DNA of 39,374 nt, from positions 1-39,374 of the forward strand of contig SLRB01000164.1 in assembly GCA_007131165.1 (NCBI GenBank). Direction: 5' to 3'. Positions 9,776 through 20,100 of the stretch are shown here, piece after piece. The stretch is from Bacteroidales bacterium. Lineage in GTDB: Bacteria > Bacteroidota > Bacteroidia > Bacteroidales > PUMT01. Below the pieces are notes generated by a model that saw only the letters and a list, made by a program, of their open reading frames with translations, did not search any database and was not told where the DNA came from. A program made the translations under genes and the position numbers. Position 1 is the first letter of the stretch. Each line of letters opens with the position of its first letter.

Positions 9776-9802
9776 CGGGTAACATGCAATACCCGATTTT
9801 TA
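9776..9802 (+). terminator. Terminator-like hairpin in the cheW/crp intergenic region
   Basis: CGGGTA (9776-9781), 8-nt loop, TACCCG (9790-9795), then ATTTTTA on the + strand. No convincing + strand CDS precedes it. Confidence 0.4.
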
Positions 9803-9947
9803 CGGGGCTGTCACCAGAAAAAAATGTCCTGATGGGAATTTTAACAGTCCTAACCCCCTGCTCTGTATATAACCGATTATAAATATTGTTACCTTTACGG
9901 GCTAAAGATCGGACAGAAACGGGGGGGGAGTATTATGATGGAGTATC

Positions 9948-10655
9948 ATGAGAAACCACAAATGCAGCAGTGATGAGATTGGATCATTGATTGCACGAAA
10001 CAAACGAACTGAAGAACTTTTCGGTATTCTTACAGGCGAGGAAACCCTGGTTGCAAAAAAGGCAATGGCTAGGGTTGACTACGGAAAAAAGGAGGTGGTG
10101 ATCAAGGGCGGAGTTCCCGTGTCGCATGTCTATTTCCTGGTAGAGGGCCTGCTTGATGTCTCACAGGCCGGATCAGGAGAACAGGCAATACTGAACTACA
10201 TACTGCCGGGCGATTGTTTCGGAACCTGCTGCACTGCCGATGAAAAGGCATACAACTTCACCGTTTCGGCCTGCAGTGACAGCACCGTACTGGCGATTAA
10301 CAAGGAGGACTTTCATATCCTTTTGTTTTCCAATAAAAACTTCATGTACCGTATACTGCAGCTGACAGCCCAGAATCAGGTTGCAGTTTACCAAAGACTG
10401 GCCTCTTCAATGGTCAACAGGCTCCCGGGCAGGATTGCCCGGGCACTCCTGTTCTTCTCCGAAAAGGTTTTCCGGGCAGACAGTTACATCCTGCCGGTAA
10501 CCAAAAAAGAGCTTGCCAGATATGCAGGCGCATCAAGGGAACGGCTCCACAGGACCTTGTGCCAGTTTGACGATGACGGGATTATCAGTCTGTCCGGCAA
10601 CACCATCAGGATAATCAAACCCGGAATGCTGGCCAGGCTGGCAGTCCACGGCTGA
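9948..10655 (+). CDS. Crp/Fnr family transcriptional regulator
   Basis: 235 aa: cNMP-binding-like fold (VYFLVEGLLDVSQAGSGEQAILNYILPGDCFG) and HTH (VTKKELARYAGASRERLHRTLCQFDDDGIISLSGNTIRI). Confidence 0.92.
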   Translation: MRNHKCSSDEIGSLIARNKRTEELFGILTGEETLVAKKAMARVDYGKKEVVIKGGVPVSHVYFLVEGLLDVSQAGSGEQAILNYILPGDCFGTCCTADEKAYNFTVSACSDSTVLAINKEDFHILLFSNKNFMYRILQLTAQNQVAVYQRLASSMVNRLPGRIARALLFFSEKVFRADSYILPVTKKELARYAGASRERLHRTLCQFDDDGIISLSGNTIRIIKPGMLARLAVHG

Positions 10656-10706
10656 AAGCACCCGCCGCGGCACTTAATATCATCAGGCCGGACCGGCCGG
10701 GGGCAC

Positions 10707-11699
10707 TCAGTAAAGCCTTTCCGAAACGCAACGGAGGGTCATGCCGGATGATTTGGTATAGCGGCTGAAGGCATAGTGGAACATCGTGCTTGACCCCCCG
10801 TAAAAATAGAGGTATTTGCCATATGTGTCATTATGCTGTGAACCTGTCCAGTATGCACCATAAACTCCCCGTCCGGTAAGCATTCCGTCATCAGGATCGA
10901 GCAGTCCCGCAGCATGCACCCGGAGCTCAGACTCGAAGGCGTGGGTGGAGCTGTTCCATCCATCTTCCCTGTGCACCGTCTCCCACTCCTCTCCGGTCGG
11001 GAGGCGCCATCCATGCCCCAGCAGAAGGGCGCAGGGATCACCGGCCGGCAGCCAGTCGCTGTCCTCTTCAATCCCGGTCATCCATTCCGGTGCCTGTTCC
11101 GGCAGTGTTCCCGTTACCAGGTATCCCCTCTTGTTGTTGAACTGCCAGTACCAGCCTGCCGCCTCCGGAGAATCATCGGTGGGAGACGACGCCGGCCTTG
11201 AAGCACCCAGATTCTGTACGATCCAGCACCTGGGTTCGCCGCTAAGAGACGACTTTACAGTTTGGTAGGTCACTGTTGAACTTTCGGGAGCCACATCGCC
11301 TGCAGAGTGTGAAACAGTAATATCCTCGCACGCCGTTGTGAAGCTTACCTCCTCACCGTAAGCTATGCCTTCTGAATTGACGGCATATGCGCGCACGAAA
11401 TATCTCACCCTGTAATCCAGGCCGGTCATGTAACTTTGAAAGGTACCCAGACCGGGCTTTTCTTCGGTAAGTCCCGAGTTTATATCAATGGTCGGGCCGG
11501 GAGAGGCACTCCACACAATACCCGCGCGGGTTATCTCCCGGTTGCCGTCACCGTAAACATGACCCCCGCTCCTGGCAGAGTTTGAAGATATTTCCCGCAC
11601 TTCAAGGGTAACAAGGTTTGGTGGGGCTATTCTCTCTTCCCTTCCACATCCGGCAAATAACACCGGAAGTGCTGCTATAATAAATGGAAGTGTTCTCAT
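10707..11699 (-). CDS. FISUMP-domain lipoprotein
   Basis: 330 aa, lipobox LFAGC, Fn3-like region (RAGIVWSASPGPTI...YFVRAYAVNSEGIAYGEEVSFTT), C-terminal WIVQNLG...GHGWRLPTGEEW...YWTGSQHN...SSGMTLRCV typical of FISUMP (Fib_succ_major). Confidence 0.82.
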   Translation of the reverse strand: MRTLPFIIAALPVLFAGCGREERIAPPNLVTLEVREISSNSARSGGHVYGDGNREITRAGIVWSASPGPTIDINSGLTEEKPGLGTFQSYMTGLDYRVRYFVRAYAVNSEGIAYGEEVSFTTACEDITVSHSAGDVAPESSTVTYQTVKSSLSGEPRCWIVQNLGASRPASSPTDDSPEAAGWYWQFNNKRGYLVTGTLPEQAPEWMTGIEEDSDWLPAGDPCALLLGHGWRLPTGEEWETVHREDGWNSSTHAFESELRVHAAGLLDPDDGMLTGRGVYGAYWTGSQHNDTYGKYLYFYGGSSTMFHYAFSRYTKSSGMTLRCVSERLY

Positions 11700-11821
11700 G
11701 ACCGGCTCTATTTACATGATGCAGAACTACGTAAGCATAATTGGCATGTCAGCCTTAAAGCCGACAGGATCGCTGTTTGGGGGAACTGTCAGCTGGCGGC
11801 AGTAAATGCTGCTACCTGGTT

Positions 11822-12682
11822 TCAGGTATAAAACATGGCAGATACATAACTCACAACATCTGAAGAGGTCCTGACCGATCCGGAATCTCCCCTGCTCAGG
11901 ATCCGGACCTTGTAACCGGGATCAATTATTGCCGAATACTCCATCAATGCCATTATGGGGCCAAACCCGCAAACGGATAGCTCGTATTCCAGTGCTGCCT
12001 CATAAACACCCCGGCTGTCTTTGCCTGTTACTGCTCTTAGCATTATATCATCCTTTTCCCTGGCTTCTTCTTTAGAAACAAAATGAGAAAAGTCGGAGGA
12101 GGCAATCAGCAGGATGCGCCTGCCGGTCTTTCTCACAGCAGTGTGAATTCTCCCTGCCGCTTCAACTGCCGCATCATGATCCTGGTCAAGCATGTTCAGG
12201 CTGACAATCTGCGTACTCCCGGGAAAAAAATATTTTATATACGGCACTATCACCTCGGCCGAGTGTTCCCTGCGCTGTGCAGCCTGCGAAAAGGGCAGTT
12301 TCATCTCCCCGGCAAATTCAAGGTCTGTCTCCACCGTTCCATTGGGTACCTGCCAGAAGGCATGGTTGTCGACCGATATGGGCGGGCCAAGTCCGTAATG
12401 GTTCGGATGGACAATAACAATTGTTTCGGCAATGAACATGTTACTCCTGGCCGCTTCGAAGAAATGTACCGCCTGGTTTCCGCAATACTCAATGCCGGCG
12501 TGAGGCACAATACCACCAAGCACTGCACCGGGGACAGACGATTTGTCAATCTTCGGCTCTTCTTCCTTCAGGAGCTTTTCCACCAGCCTGTTGAGCTCAT
12601 CCCTGCCGGAAGGATAAAACATGCCGGCAACACCTGGGGGCCTGGTATTTGTTTTTTCTGTATCCATGGCAGGTAATGACAT
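11822..12682 (-). CDS. amrB: AmmeMemoRadiSam system protein B (Memo family)
   Basis: RPPGVAGMFYPSGRDELNRLVEKLL, GGIVPHAGIEYCGNQAVHFFEA, VIVHPNHYGLGPPISV, ASSDFSHF. Start taken at internal Met (MSLPAMDTEK) inside ORF 11822..12727. Confidence 0.92.
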   Translation of the reverse strand: MSLPAMDTEKTNTRPPGVAGMFYPSGRDELNRLVEKLLKEEEPKIDKSSVPGAVLGGIVPHAGIEYCGNQAVHFFEAARSNMFIAETIVIVHPNHYGLGPPISVDNHAFWQVPNGTVETDLEFAGEMKLPFSQAAQRREHSAEVIVPYIKYFFPGSTQIVSLNMLDQDHDAAVEAAGRIHTAVRKTGRRILLIASSDFSHFVSKEEAREKDDIMLRAVTGKDSRGVYEAALEYELSVCGFGPIMALMEYSAIIDPGYKVRILSRGDSGSVRTSSDVVSYVSAMFYT

Positions 12683-12879
12683 TCCTTTTACACACCGGAA
12701 TCTATAAGTGCAAGTTAGTAAAATCAATTTTCAATAACAAGACCCTCCGGTATATCACCCTGGCAGTGGCAATCATGCAACAGGCACTTATACGGCAGCA
12801 GGCTATCTCTCAGTATCCTCAGCATGGGGCAGCATTTTCAAGCGGGGGCATTCAAAACAGCAGTGTTCGCCGGCAGGAG

Positions 12880-13911
12880 TTACCCGGTAATTGCCACACC
12901 TGCTCCGCACCGGCGGCAGTTGCCATGCTCATCAATCCCCTCCGGCGATGCCCGGTAGCCTGTCCTGTTGATGACAACTTTACTGCAGCCTGCACACCTG
13001 GTATCGCCGTTTCCTTCAACCGGCGCCATGTTTCCCGTATAGACATAATGGAGACTTTCAGCGGCAATCCCATAAAACCTCTCCATCAGAGGCAGCGGAG
13101 TGGGTGGTGCATCATAGTGCCATGACGGGAAATACCTTGAGATATGCAGCACTGTATCTGCACCCAGTTCTCCCGCTATCCACCCGGTCATCTCCCTGAA
13201 GCTCTCCTCATTATCGTTCAGCCCCGTAACGACAAGATGGGTGATCTCCAGGTGCAGTCCGCGTCTCCTTATAGCCCTGAGTGTCTTTTTCACGGGTGCA
13301 AGCATTCCGCCGGCAACATCACGGTAGAAGTCATCGCTAAACGATTTGAGGTCAATGTTAAACGCATCGGCAACTTCCAGCAGCTCATCAAGGGGCCGGC
13401 TGTTTACATATCCGTTGCTTACCACCACGTTCTTCATACCCCGGTCCCTGGCAAGTACAGCTATGTCATACATGAACTCATACCATACCACCGGTTCATT
13501 ATATGTATAAGCAATCCCGGCGTTGCCCGGCATGCCGTATGCTTTAGCTGCAACCTCTGCCGGAGTGGTATACTCCAATGCAGGTGTCCCGCTAACAGCT
13601 GCCTGCGAGATAGTATAGTTCTGGCAAAACGTACACCTGAAATTGCATCCCATCGTGCCGACTGAAAAGATATCCCTTCCGGGGAAGAAGTGATATAAAG
13701 GTTTCTTCTCAATGGGATCGGCCGACATCGATACCGGATAACCGTAGGCGGAAGACCAGAGCCTGCCTTCTTCGTTTATGCGCACCCCGCATTTGCCCTG
13801 GCCGCCCTCGCTAATCGTGCAGGAATGAGGGCAAAGTGAACATGTTACCTTCCTGCCGGCACCTGTTTTGTAGAAGCGTGCTTCCTGCATAGGCCAAATG
13901 TTTACTGCCAA
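12880..13911 (-). CDS. amrS: AmmeMemoRadiSam system radical SAM enzyme
   Basis: 343 aa: CSLCPHSCTISEGGQGKCGVR, radical SAM MGCNFRCTFCQNY, C-terminal Cys ribbon CAGCSKVVINRTG...GNCRRCG. Confidence 0.93.
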   Translation of the reverse strand: MAVNIWPMQEARFYKTGAGRKVTCSLCPHSCTISEGGQGKCGVRINEEGRLWSSAYGYPVSMSADPIEKKPLYHFFPGRDIFSVGTMGCNFRCTFCQNYTISQAAVSGTPALEYTTPAEVAAKAYGMPGNAGIAYTYNEPVVWYEFMYDIAVLARDRGMKNVVVSNGYVNSRPLDELLEVADAFNIDLKSFSDDFYRDVAGGMLAPVKKTLRAIRRRGLHLEITHLVVTGLNDNEESFREMTGWIAGELGADTVLHISRYFPSWHYDAPPTPLPLMERFYGIAAESLHYVYTGNMAPVEGNGDTRCAGCSKVVINRTGYRASPEGIDEHGNCRRCGAGVAITG

Positions 13912-14152
13912 GTTATAAAAATTAGCCGGTTATAAAGCAGGGCACAAAGGCTTTTTCGGTTTAACTTTTAAAATGCAGACTGTTAACACCGGTTAGGCCG
14001 CACCCGTACACCTGACACGGACTGTCATGTTACCTGCCAGAGGTGATGCAAATCAACCTTTTTCCCCCAACTATAAACAAAAACCTGCGTAAAAAACTAA
14101 ACACATTCAACATTTTAAAAAAAATAAAAAAACATTACAAGACTATATTTCA

Positions 14153-17100
14153 ATGACATATCCCCTCACACCCCTGCCCTGGCACACACCATGCATCAGA
14201 ATTCTAATGATTTTGACCATGTGGATCATGGCCGTAACAGCATGGAGCCAGGATCCGGAGTGGGATGAAGTAGTAACAATATGTCATGATACATATATAC
14301 TGGAAGCAGACATAAGTTCCAGCGGTACAGGGGGAGAAGGCTGGCAGCTTCTGGGAGGGAGCGGAAGCTTTGACCCGCTGGATACAAGAATAACTACAGT
14401 CACAGGAATTGGCATGGGTGAAAACCGTTACTGGTATGACGGGCCGGGAAACCATGACTATTATATTATGGTAATCCGCGTAGAACCGCCGGTTTTCACT
14501 CTTACCGCCCCTGAAACATTCTGCGGTTCAGATGATATAATAACACTCACACTCTCGGGCTCCGATTCAGACTATCATTATAACCTTTACAGAAACGGGG
14601 CATTGTTCATTGAAGGAACTCCCGGTACGGGCGACCCGTTAACCTGGATTGTCGATGAGCCGGGAACATTTACAGCTGAGGCGGTGCTCAACATGGCGAA
14701 CAGCGATTGCCGGGTATGGATGAATGGCGAGGTTGATGTGATTATCGCACCCCTCCCACAGGTATATCAACTCATTGCACCTCATGGTAATGATATGTGT
14801 GAGGGTTCGCAGGCCACTCTTACCCTTGACGGCTCTGACCCGGGCATAAGTTACCAGCTCTATCTGGGTAATGAGGCGTACGGCACTGCCCGCGGAGGGA
14901 CAGGAGACCCCGTTTCCTGGAGCGTTTCGGAAGCAGGCAGCTACCACGTCGTGGCTGTTGATAACATGACAGGCTGCACGGAAACCATGGAAGGCACTGT
15001 ATCACTAACAGAGCTCCAGTCACCTCAATCATGGCCCTTATCTCCTTCATCGGCAAGCTACTGTGGTGGTGCTGGCGGTTCTGTAACATTAACCCTTGGG
15101 GGCTCACAGACAGATGTAAGCTATCAGCTACTGAGATATGGCAACCCCGTGGACGGATCGCTGCTGGCCGGCACCGGCGGGCCTCTGGAATGGGATGTGT
15201 CTCTGTACGGTCCCTATACCGTTATTGCAACAGATGACATAAACAATTGCCAGTCGCAAATGGATAATGCGGCAGTTGTCTCGCGGCTTACAAAATACAG
15301 TGTCGGCTCTTCGGCAAGCTACTATTGTGAAGGTGAAGGCGGGGTGGATATCACCCTGGGGGGCTCCCAGTCCGGGGTAACATACCGCTTGTACAGGGAC
15401 GGGCACTTCAACAGTTCTAAACCGGGAACAGGGAACCCGCTTACCTGGGAGAACATGAAAGCCGGAACATACCTGGTTTATGCCAGAAAAGACGGTATCG
15501 ATTGCCTGATGGGAGAAACAACGGTTTCTGTTATTACATTTGACGCCAACCTCTTAGATCCTGTTGATGCTATATGCCAGGGAGACCAGGCGCAACTCAA
15601 TGCCACAGGCGGAGAACACTATTTATGGGAGCCCTCTGAAAGCCTCAGCAATAATACGATAGCCGACCCGGTGGCAACCCCGTCGGTTACCACGGAATAC
15701 ACGGTTACCATTACCGATGAATACGGATGCCAGGCATCCCGGTCGGTAACGGTAACCGTACACAGTGTGCCTGTTGCAAATGCCGGCAGCAACAGGACAA
15801 TCTGTTTTGGGGAATCGGTCAGGCTGAACGCGACAGGGGGCACAACCTACCACTGGTCGCCCGCAGAAGGGTTGAGTGCAACAGATATTCCCGATCCGGA
15901 GGCATCACCGGTATCAACAACCCAGTATACAGTAGCTGTTTTCAACGACCAGGGGTGTATGTCGACCGATAAAGTAACTGTTACCGTAAACCCGGTACCC
16001 ACGGTAAATGCAGGTCCTGATGTATCGATATGTGAAGGCGAAGGAACAACCCTTGAGGTAACGGGTGATGCCGGCAGCTACGAGTGGAGTACCGGCGAGA
16101 CTACCGGAAGCATCGCAGTCAGTCCGTTAAGTACCTCTGTCTACAGGGTTACCGGTACATACACTGATACCGGGTGTTCTGCATCAGACGAGGTCAGGGT
16201 TGAAGTCTCGCCCCTGCCCATGGAGTTTGCGGTGACAGGCGGCGGCAGCTTTTGCGAAGGTACAGGCGGATTGCCTGTAGGCCTGAACGGTTCGGAACCA
16301 GGAGTAAATTACTCCCTTTACCGGAACGGCGAATACTCGGGCCCTACCATAGCGGGCGACGGCAATGCCATATCTTTTGGCAATAAGGACATGGAGGGAA
16401 TATACACCGTTTCGGCAATGAATACAGCTTCAGCCTGCACTTACCAGATGGCAGGCCATGCAGAGCTGGTCAAAAACAGGCTGCCCGGCCCTGCACAGTC
16501 AGTTACCGGCAGCAATCCGGTCTGCCCCGGCAGCACGGTTGAATATTCCGTTGCTGAGATTGCCCGTGCTGAAAGCTACAGGTGGGACCTTCCGCCGAAC
16601 GCAACCATAACCGCGGGCAACGGTACCCGTAATATCACGGTATACTATCCGGCAAATGCAGTATCAGGAACGATTTCGGTAAGAGGGGTAAACGACTGCG
16701 GCGAGGGTACGTCATCCGGAGCAGACATCACCGTACGCCTCCTTCCTGAGCCGGCCGGGGTTATTACAGGTGAAACGGTTGTTTGTGAAGGCACCTTCAA
16801 TATCAAATACACCATTGAACCGGTTGCAAATGCAACATCATACCAGTGGGAGCTCCCCCCGGGGGCAATATTGTACAGTACCAGTGTGGATGAAACGCAG
16901 ATCATAGCAGACTATCCCGGGGGCAGCATTACCGGAGATATAACGGTAACACCGGTAAACAGCTGCGGGATGGGCGAACAGGCTTCGCTCGCCATTACGG
17001 TAAACCCCGTTCCCAATCTTACTTTGAGCGAACCGGCAGACGAACTCGACTGTTCAGACAACAGAGTAACCCTGTCAGCATCCTCATCTACCCCTGGCGT

Positions 17101-20100
17101 CAGCTGGTCGTGGACGGCACATAACGGCGGGAATATTACAGGCGGAGCCGGTACAAACCAGCCTGAAGTGAATATGCCCGGAACATACCGTGTAAGTGCA
17201 ACTGCCGGCGGATGCAGTGCCCACGGCGAGATCCGGGTAACACGCAATACTGAAGCACCCGAAGATGTCAAAATCACCAGGTCGGGCGACAGGATAACAT
17301 GCAACGACCCGCTGATGACCCTTACCGCATCAACGACCAGTACTTTTGAGGTAACCTACTCATGGAGCGCCAGCGGGGGAGGGAATATCGTTTCGGGCGA
17401 AAATTCAGCCACGCCGGTGATTGACAGGGGAGGTTACTACACTGTCGTTGCAACCAGTTCAGAAACCTCCTGTATGGCATCACCCGTTACCATATTGATA
17501 GATGAGGATACCGTAAGCCCCGACCTGAGTGATATGGATCTGCTGGTATCAGGAGATATCTCCTGCCTGAATAGCCAGGTTCAGCTTTCTGCAGATCCCC
17601 CGCTCTCAGGCAGTTTTGTATGGTCTTCGGACGACGGAAACATAGACAATCCGCTTTCTCCCTCTCCTTATGCTGATTCTCCAGGGATCTACACGGTAAC
17701 AGTAACAGGAGACAACGGCTGCAGTGCAGAAAAAGCGGTACAGGTATTTTCAGACTACCGGGCCCCTGAAAATATTTGGGTGAACATGAACCCCGGAACC
17801 CTTAATTGCCTTGACGATGAAGTCGTGCTCGAAGGCAGCTCAACAACTGAAGGTGCCCAATACCAGTGGACCGGACCTGGCATTGTTTCGGGCGAAACAA
17901 CGGCCACCCCGGTGGTAAACCTGCCCGGCGAATACACGATGACCGTTACACACCCCGAAAGCGGCTGTACAGGGGAAGCACCGGTTACAGTTGAGGAGGA
18001 TCTGGCAAGTCCCTCTGTAAGCTTTCCCAGCCTACCCGGCACCATAACATGCAATAACCCCTCAATACAGCTGGAAAGCCATACATCGGCCGCCGATCCC
18101 CTCTATGAATGGTTTGACAACAACAATAACCTTATTGAAGGCCAGACAACAGGTACACTCACAGTTACCACGGGAGGCACCTATACACTGAGGGTAACAG
18201 ACCAGGCTAACCACTGCCGGGCTGAAAGCAGCATTACGGTTAAAGAAGATACCACTCCTCCAGGTGCCTCCATAACTGCACCTGCGGCCATAACATGCAA
18301 TGATCCTGAGATCACCCTGCACGGATCATCTCCGGCCGGAGGTGTTACCCCGTTGTGGACCACAACCGGCGGGAATATAGTTACCGGAAGCACTTCATTC
18401 AATCCGTCAGTTAATTCCGCAGGCAGCTATTTGCTTACGGTTACAGATCCCGGTAACGGGTGCAGCTCCGAAGCGCTTGTTATTGTTCAGGAGGACAAGG
18501 AACCTCCTGTTATAGTAAACTTCACCACAGCCCCTTCTCCTTTAAGCTGCATAAATAATTTGACAGAATTAACCGGCAATGCAGCCAATGCAACACTCTT
18601 GTGGAGCGGACCGGAGGGAGCGGCCATAAGCGACCCGTCGGCACCGGCAACTTATGCAGATACTCCCGGAATCTACAGGCTTACGGCTACCAACACAGGA
18701 AATGGTTGCGAAGCATACAGGGAAGCAGAAGTTACAATGGTTGAAGATATACCCGAAGGCCTGGAAATACTGCCGTTTGAAAACCTCAGTTGTGCCCGGG
18801 AAACAACCACACTCACTGCAACTTCATCAACAGCCGGAACAACTTTCCGGTGGGAAGCCGGCGAAGAAGGCACGATCCTCTCCGATCCCGGACATGAAAC
18901 AGTAACCATAGGGTCGGCCGGAACATATACTGTGTATGCTGCCCATCCGGTTACCGGATGCGAGACAGAAAGCACGGCTGAGGCAGGATTCCTTTCTGCC
19001 GCCCCAACAATAAACCTGCCTGCCGGACTTCCGGAAAAGATTACATGTAATAACCTGTTGACCGGGGTGCAACTCAGCGCCACTGTAGAACCAGCCGGAG
19101 CAGCGCTGCTGTGGGAAGGCCCGGGGACAATTGATAATCACACGACTGACAGCCCTACTGTTTATGAACCCGGCCTTTATACCATTACTGCGGCTCACCC
19201 TGAGACCGGCTGCACATCGTTCAAAACACTCGAAGTTAAAAGCAATATGGTTTCACCCGAAATCATCTCTTTCAATGGTCCGGGAACCGTTACGTGTGCC
19301 GAACCCGGAATTACAATCAGCCCTGAACTTTCTGAAGGTTCGTTTTCTTACCGGTGGGCAGAAGCATCGGCAGATGCAACAATAAAGGGCTCAGAAACGA
19401 ATAAAGCGGTCGTGGTTACTTCAGGAGGAATTTATACACTCACGGTAACCGACCTCGTTAACGGATGCGAAACATCAAAAAGCGTGGCAATTGATGAAGA
19501 TAAGGTTAAACCGGGAATATCGGTCGATGACAATCCCCCCGACATAACCTGCAAAAACAGCCTCTCCGGACTTTACGGGACCAGCGCGACATCAGGTGTT
19601 GCTTATCTGTGGGATGGTCCGGGAAACATTATCAATCCTGCAACCGAAACACCCACAGTCGACCAGCCGGGAACATATACCCTTACGGTAACCGACATGG
19701 CAAACGGCTGCATATCAACGGCATCTGTAACAGTTGGTGAAAACAAGGTGCCTCCCCCGGCCCCCGCGGTTTTAGACCCGGAGGAGCTGTCATGCAATAA
19801 TGAATGGACGGAATTGCAGGTTTCTCCATATATCGAAGGGGTGGACTATCACTGGTCTGCTAACGGTACCGGTACAATTATTAACGGAAACACCGATGTT
19901 GCGGCTGTAAACTCACCAGGAACATATACTGTAACGGTAACCGACCGCATAAACGGCTGTACAAGCTCTGCAGAGGTTACTGTATCAATGAATGAAGAAG
20001 TACCGGATGTGGCAATAACGGGCGGACCCTATATGATCACCTGTGCAACCACCTCCCTTACGATCACCGGAAGCAGCCCGGATGGTGCAAACCCGGTCTG

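Noticed and set aside
14100-14155. TATATTTC just before the giant gene as a -7 box
   Set aside because: Imperfect match (last G missing) and too close to the ATG to leave a leader unless a later start is used; not supported.
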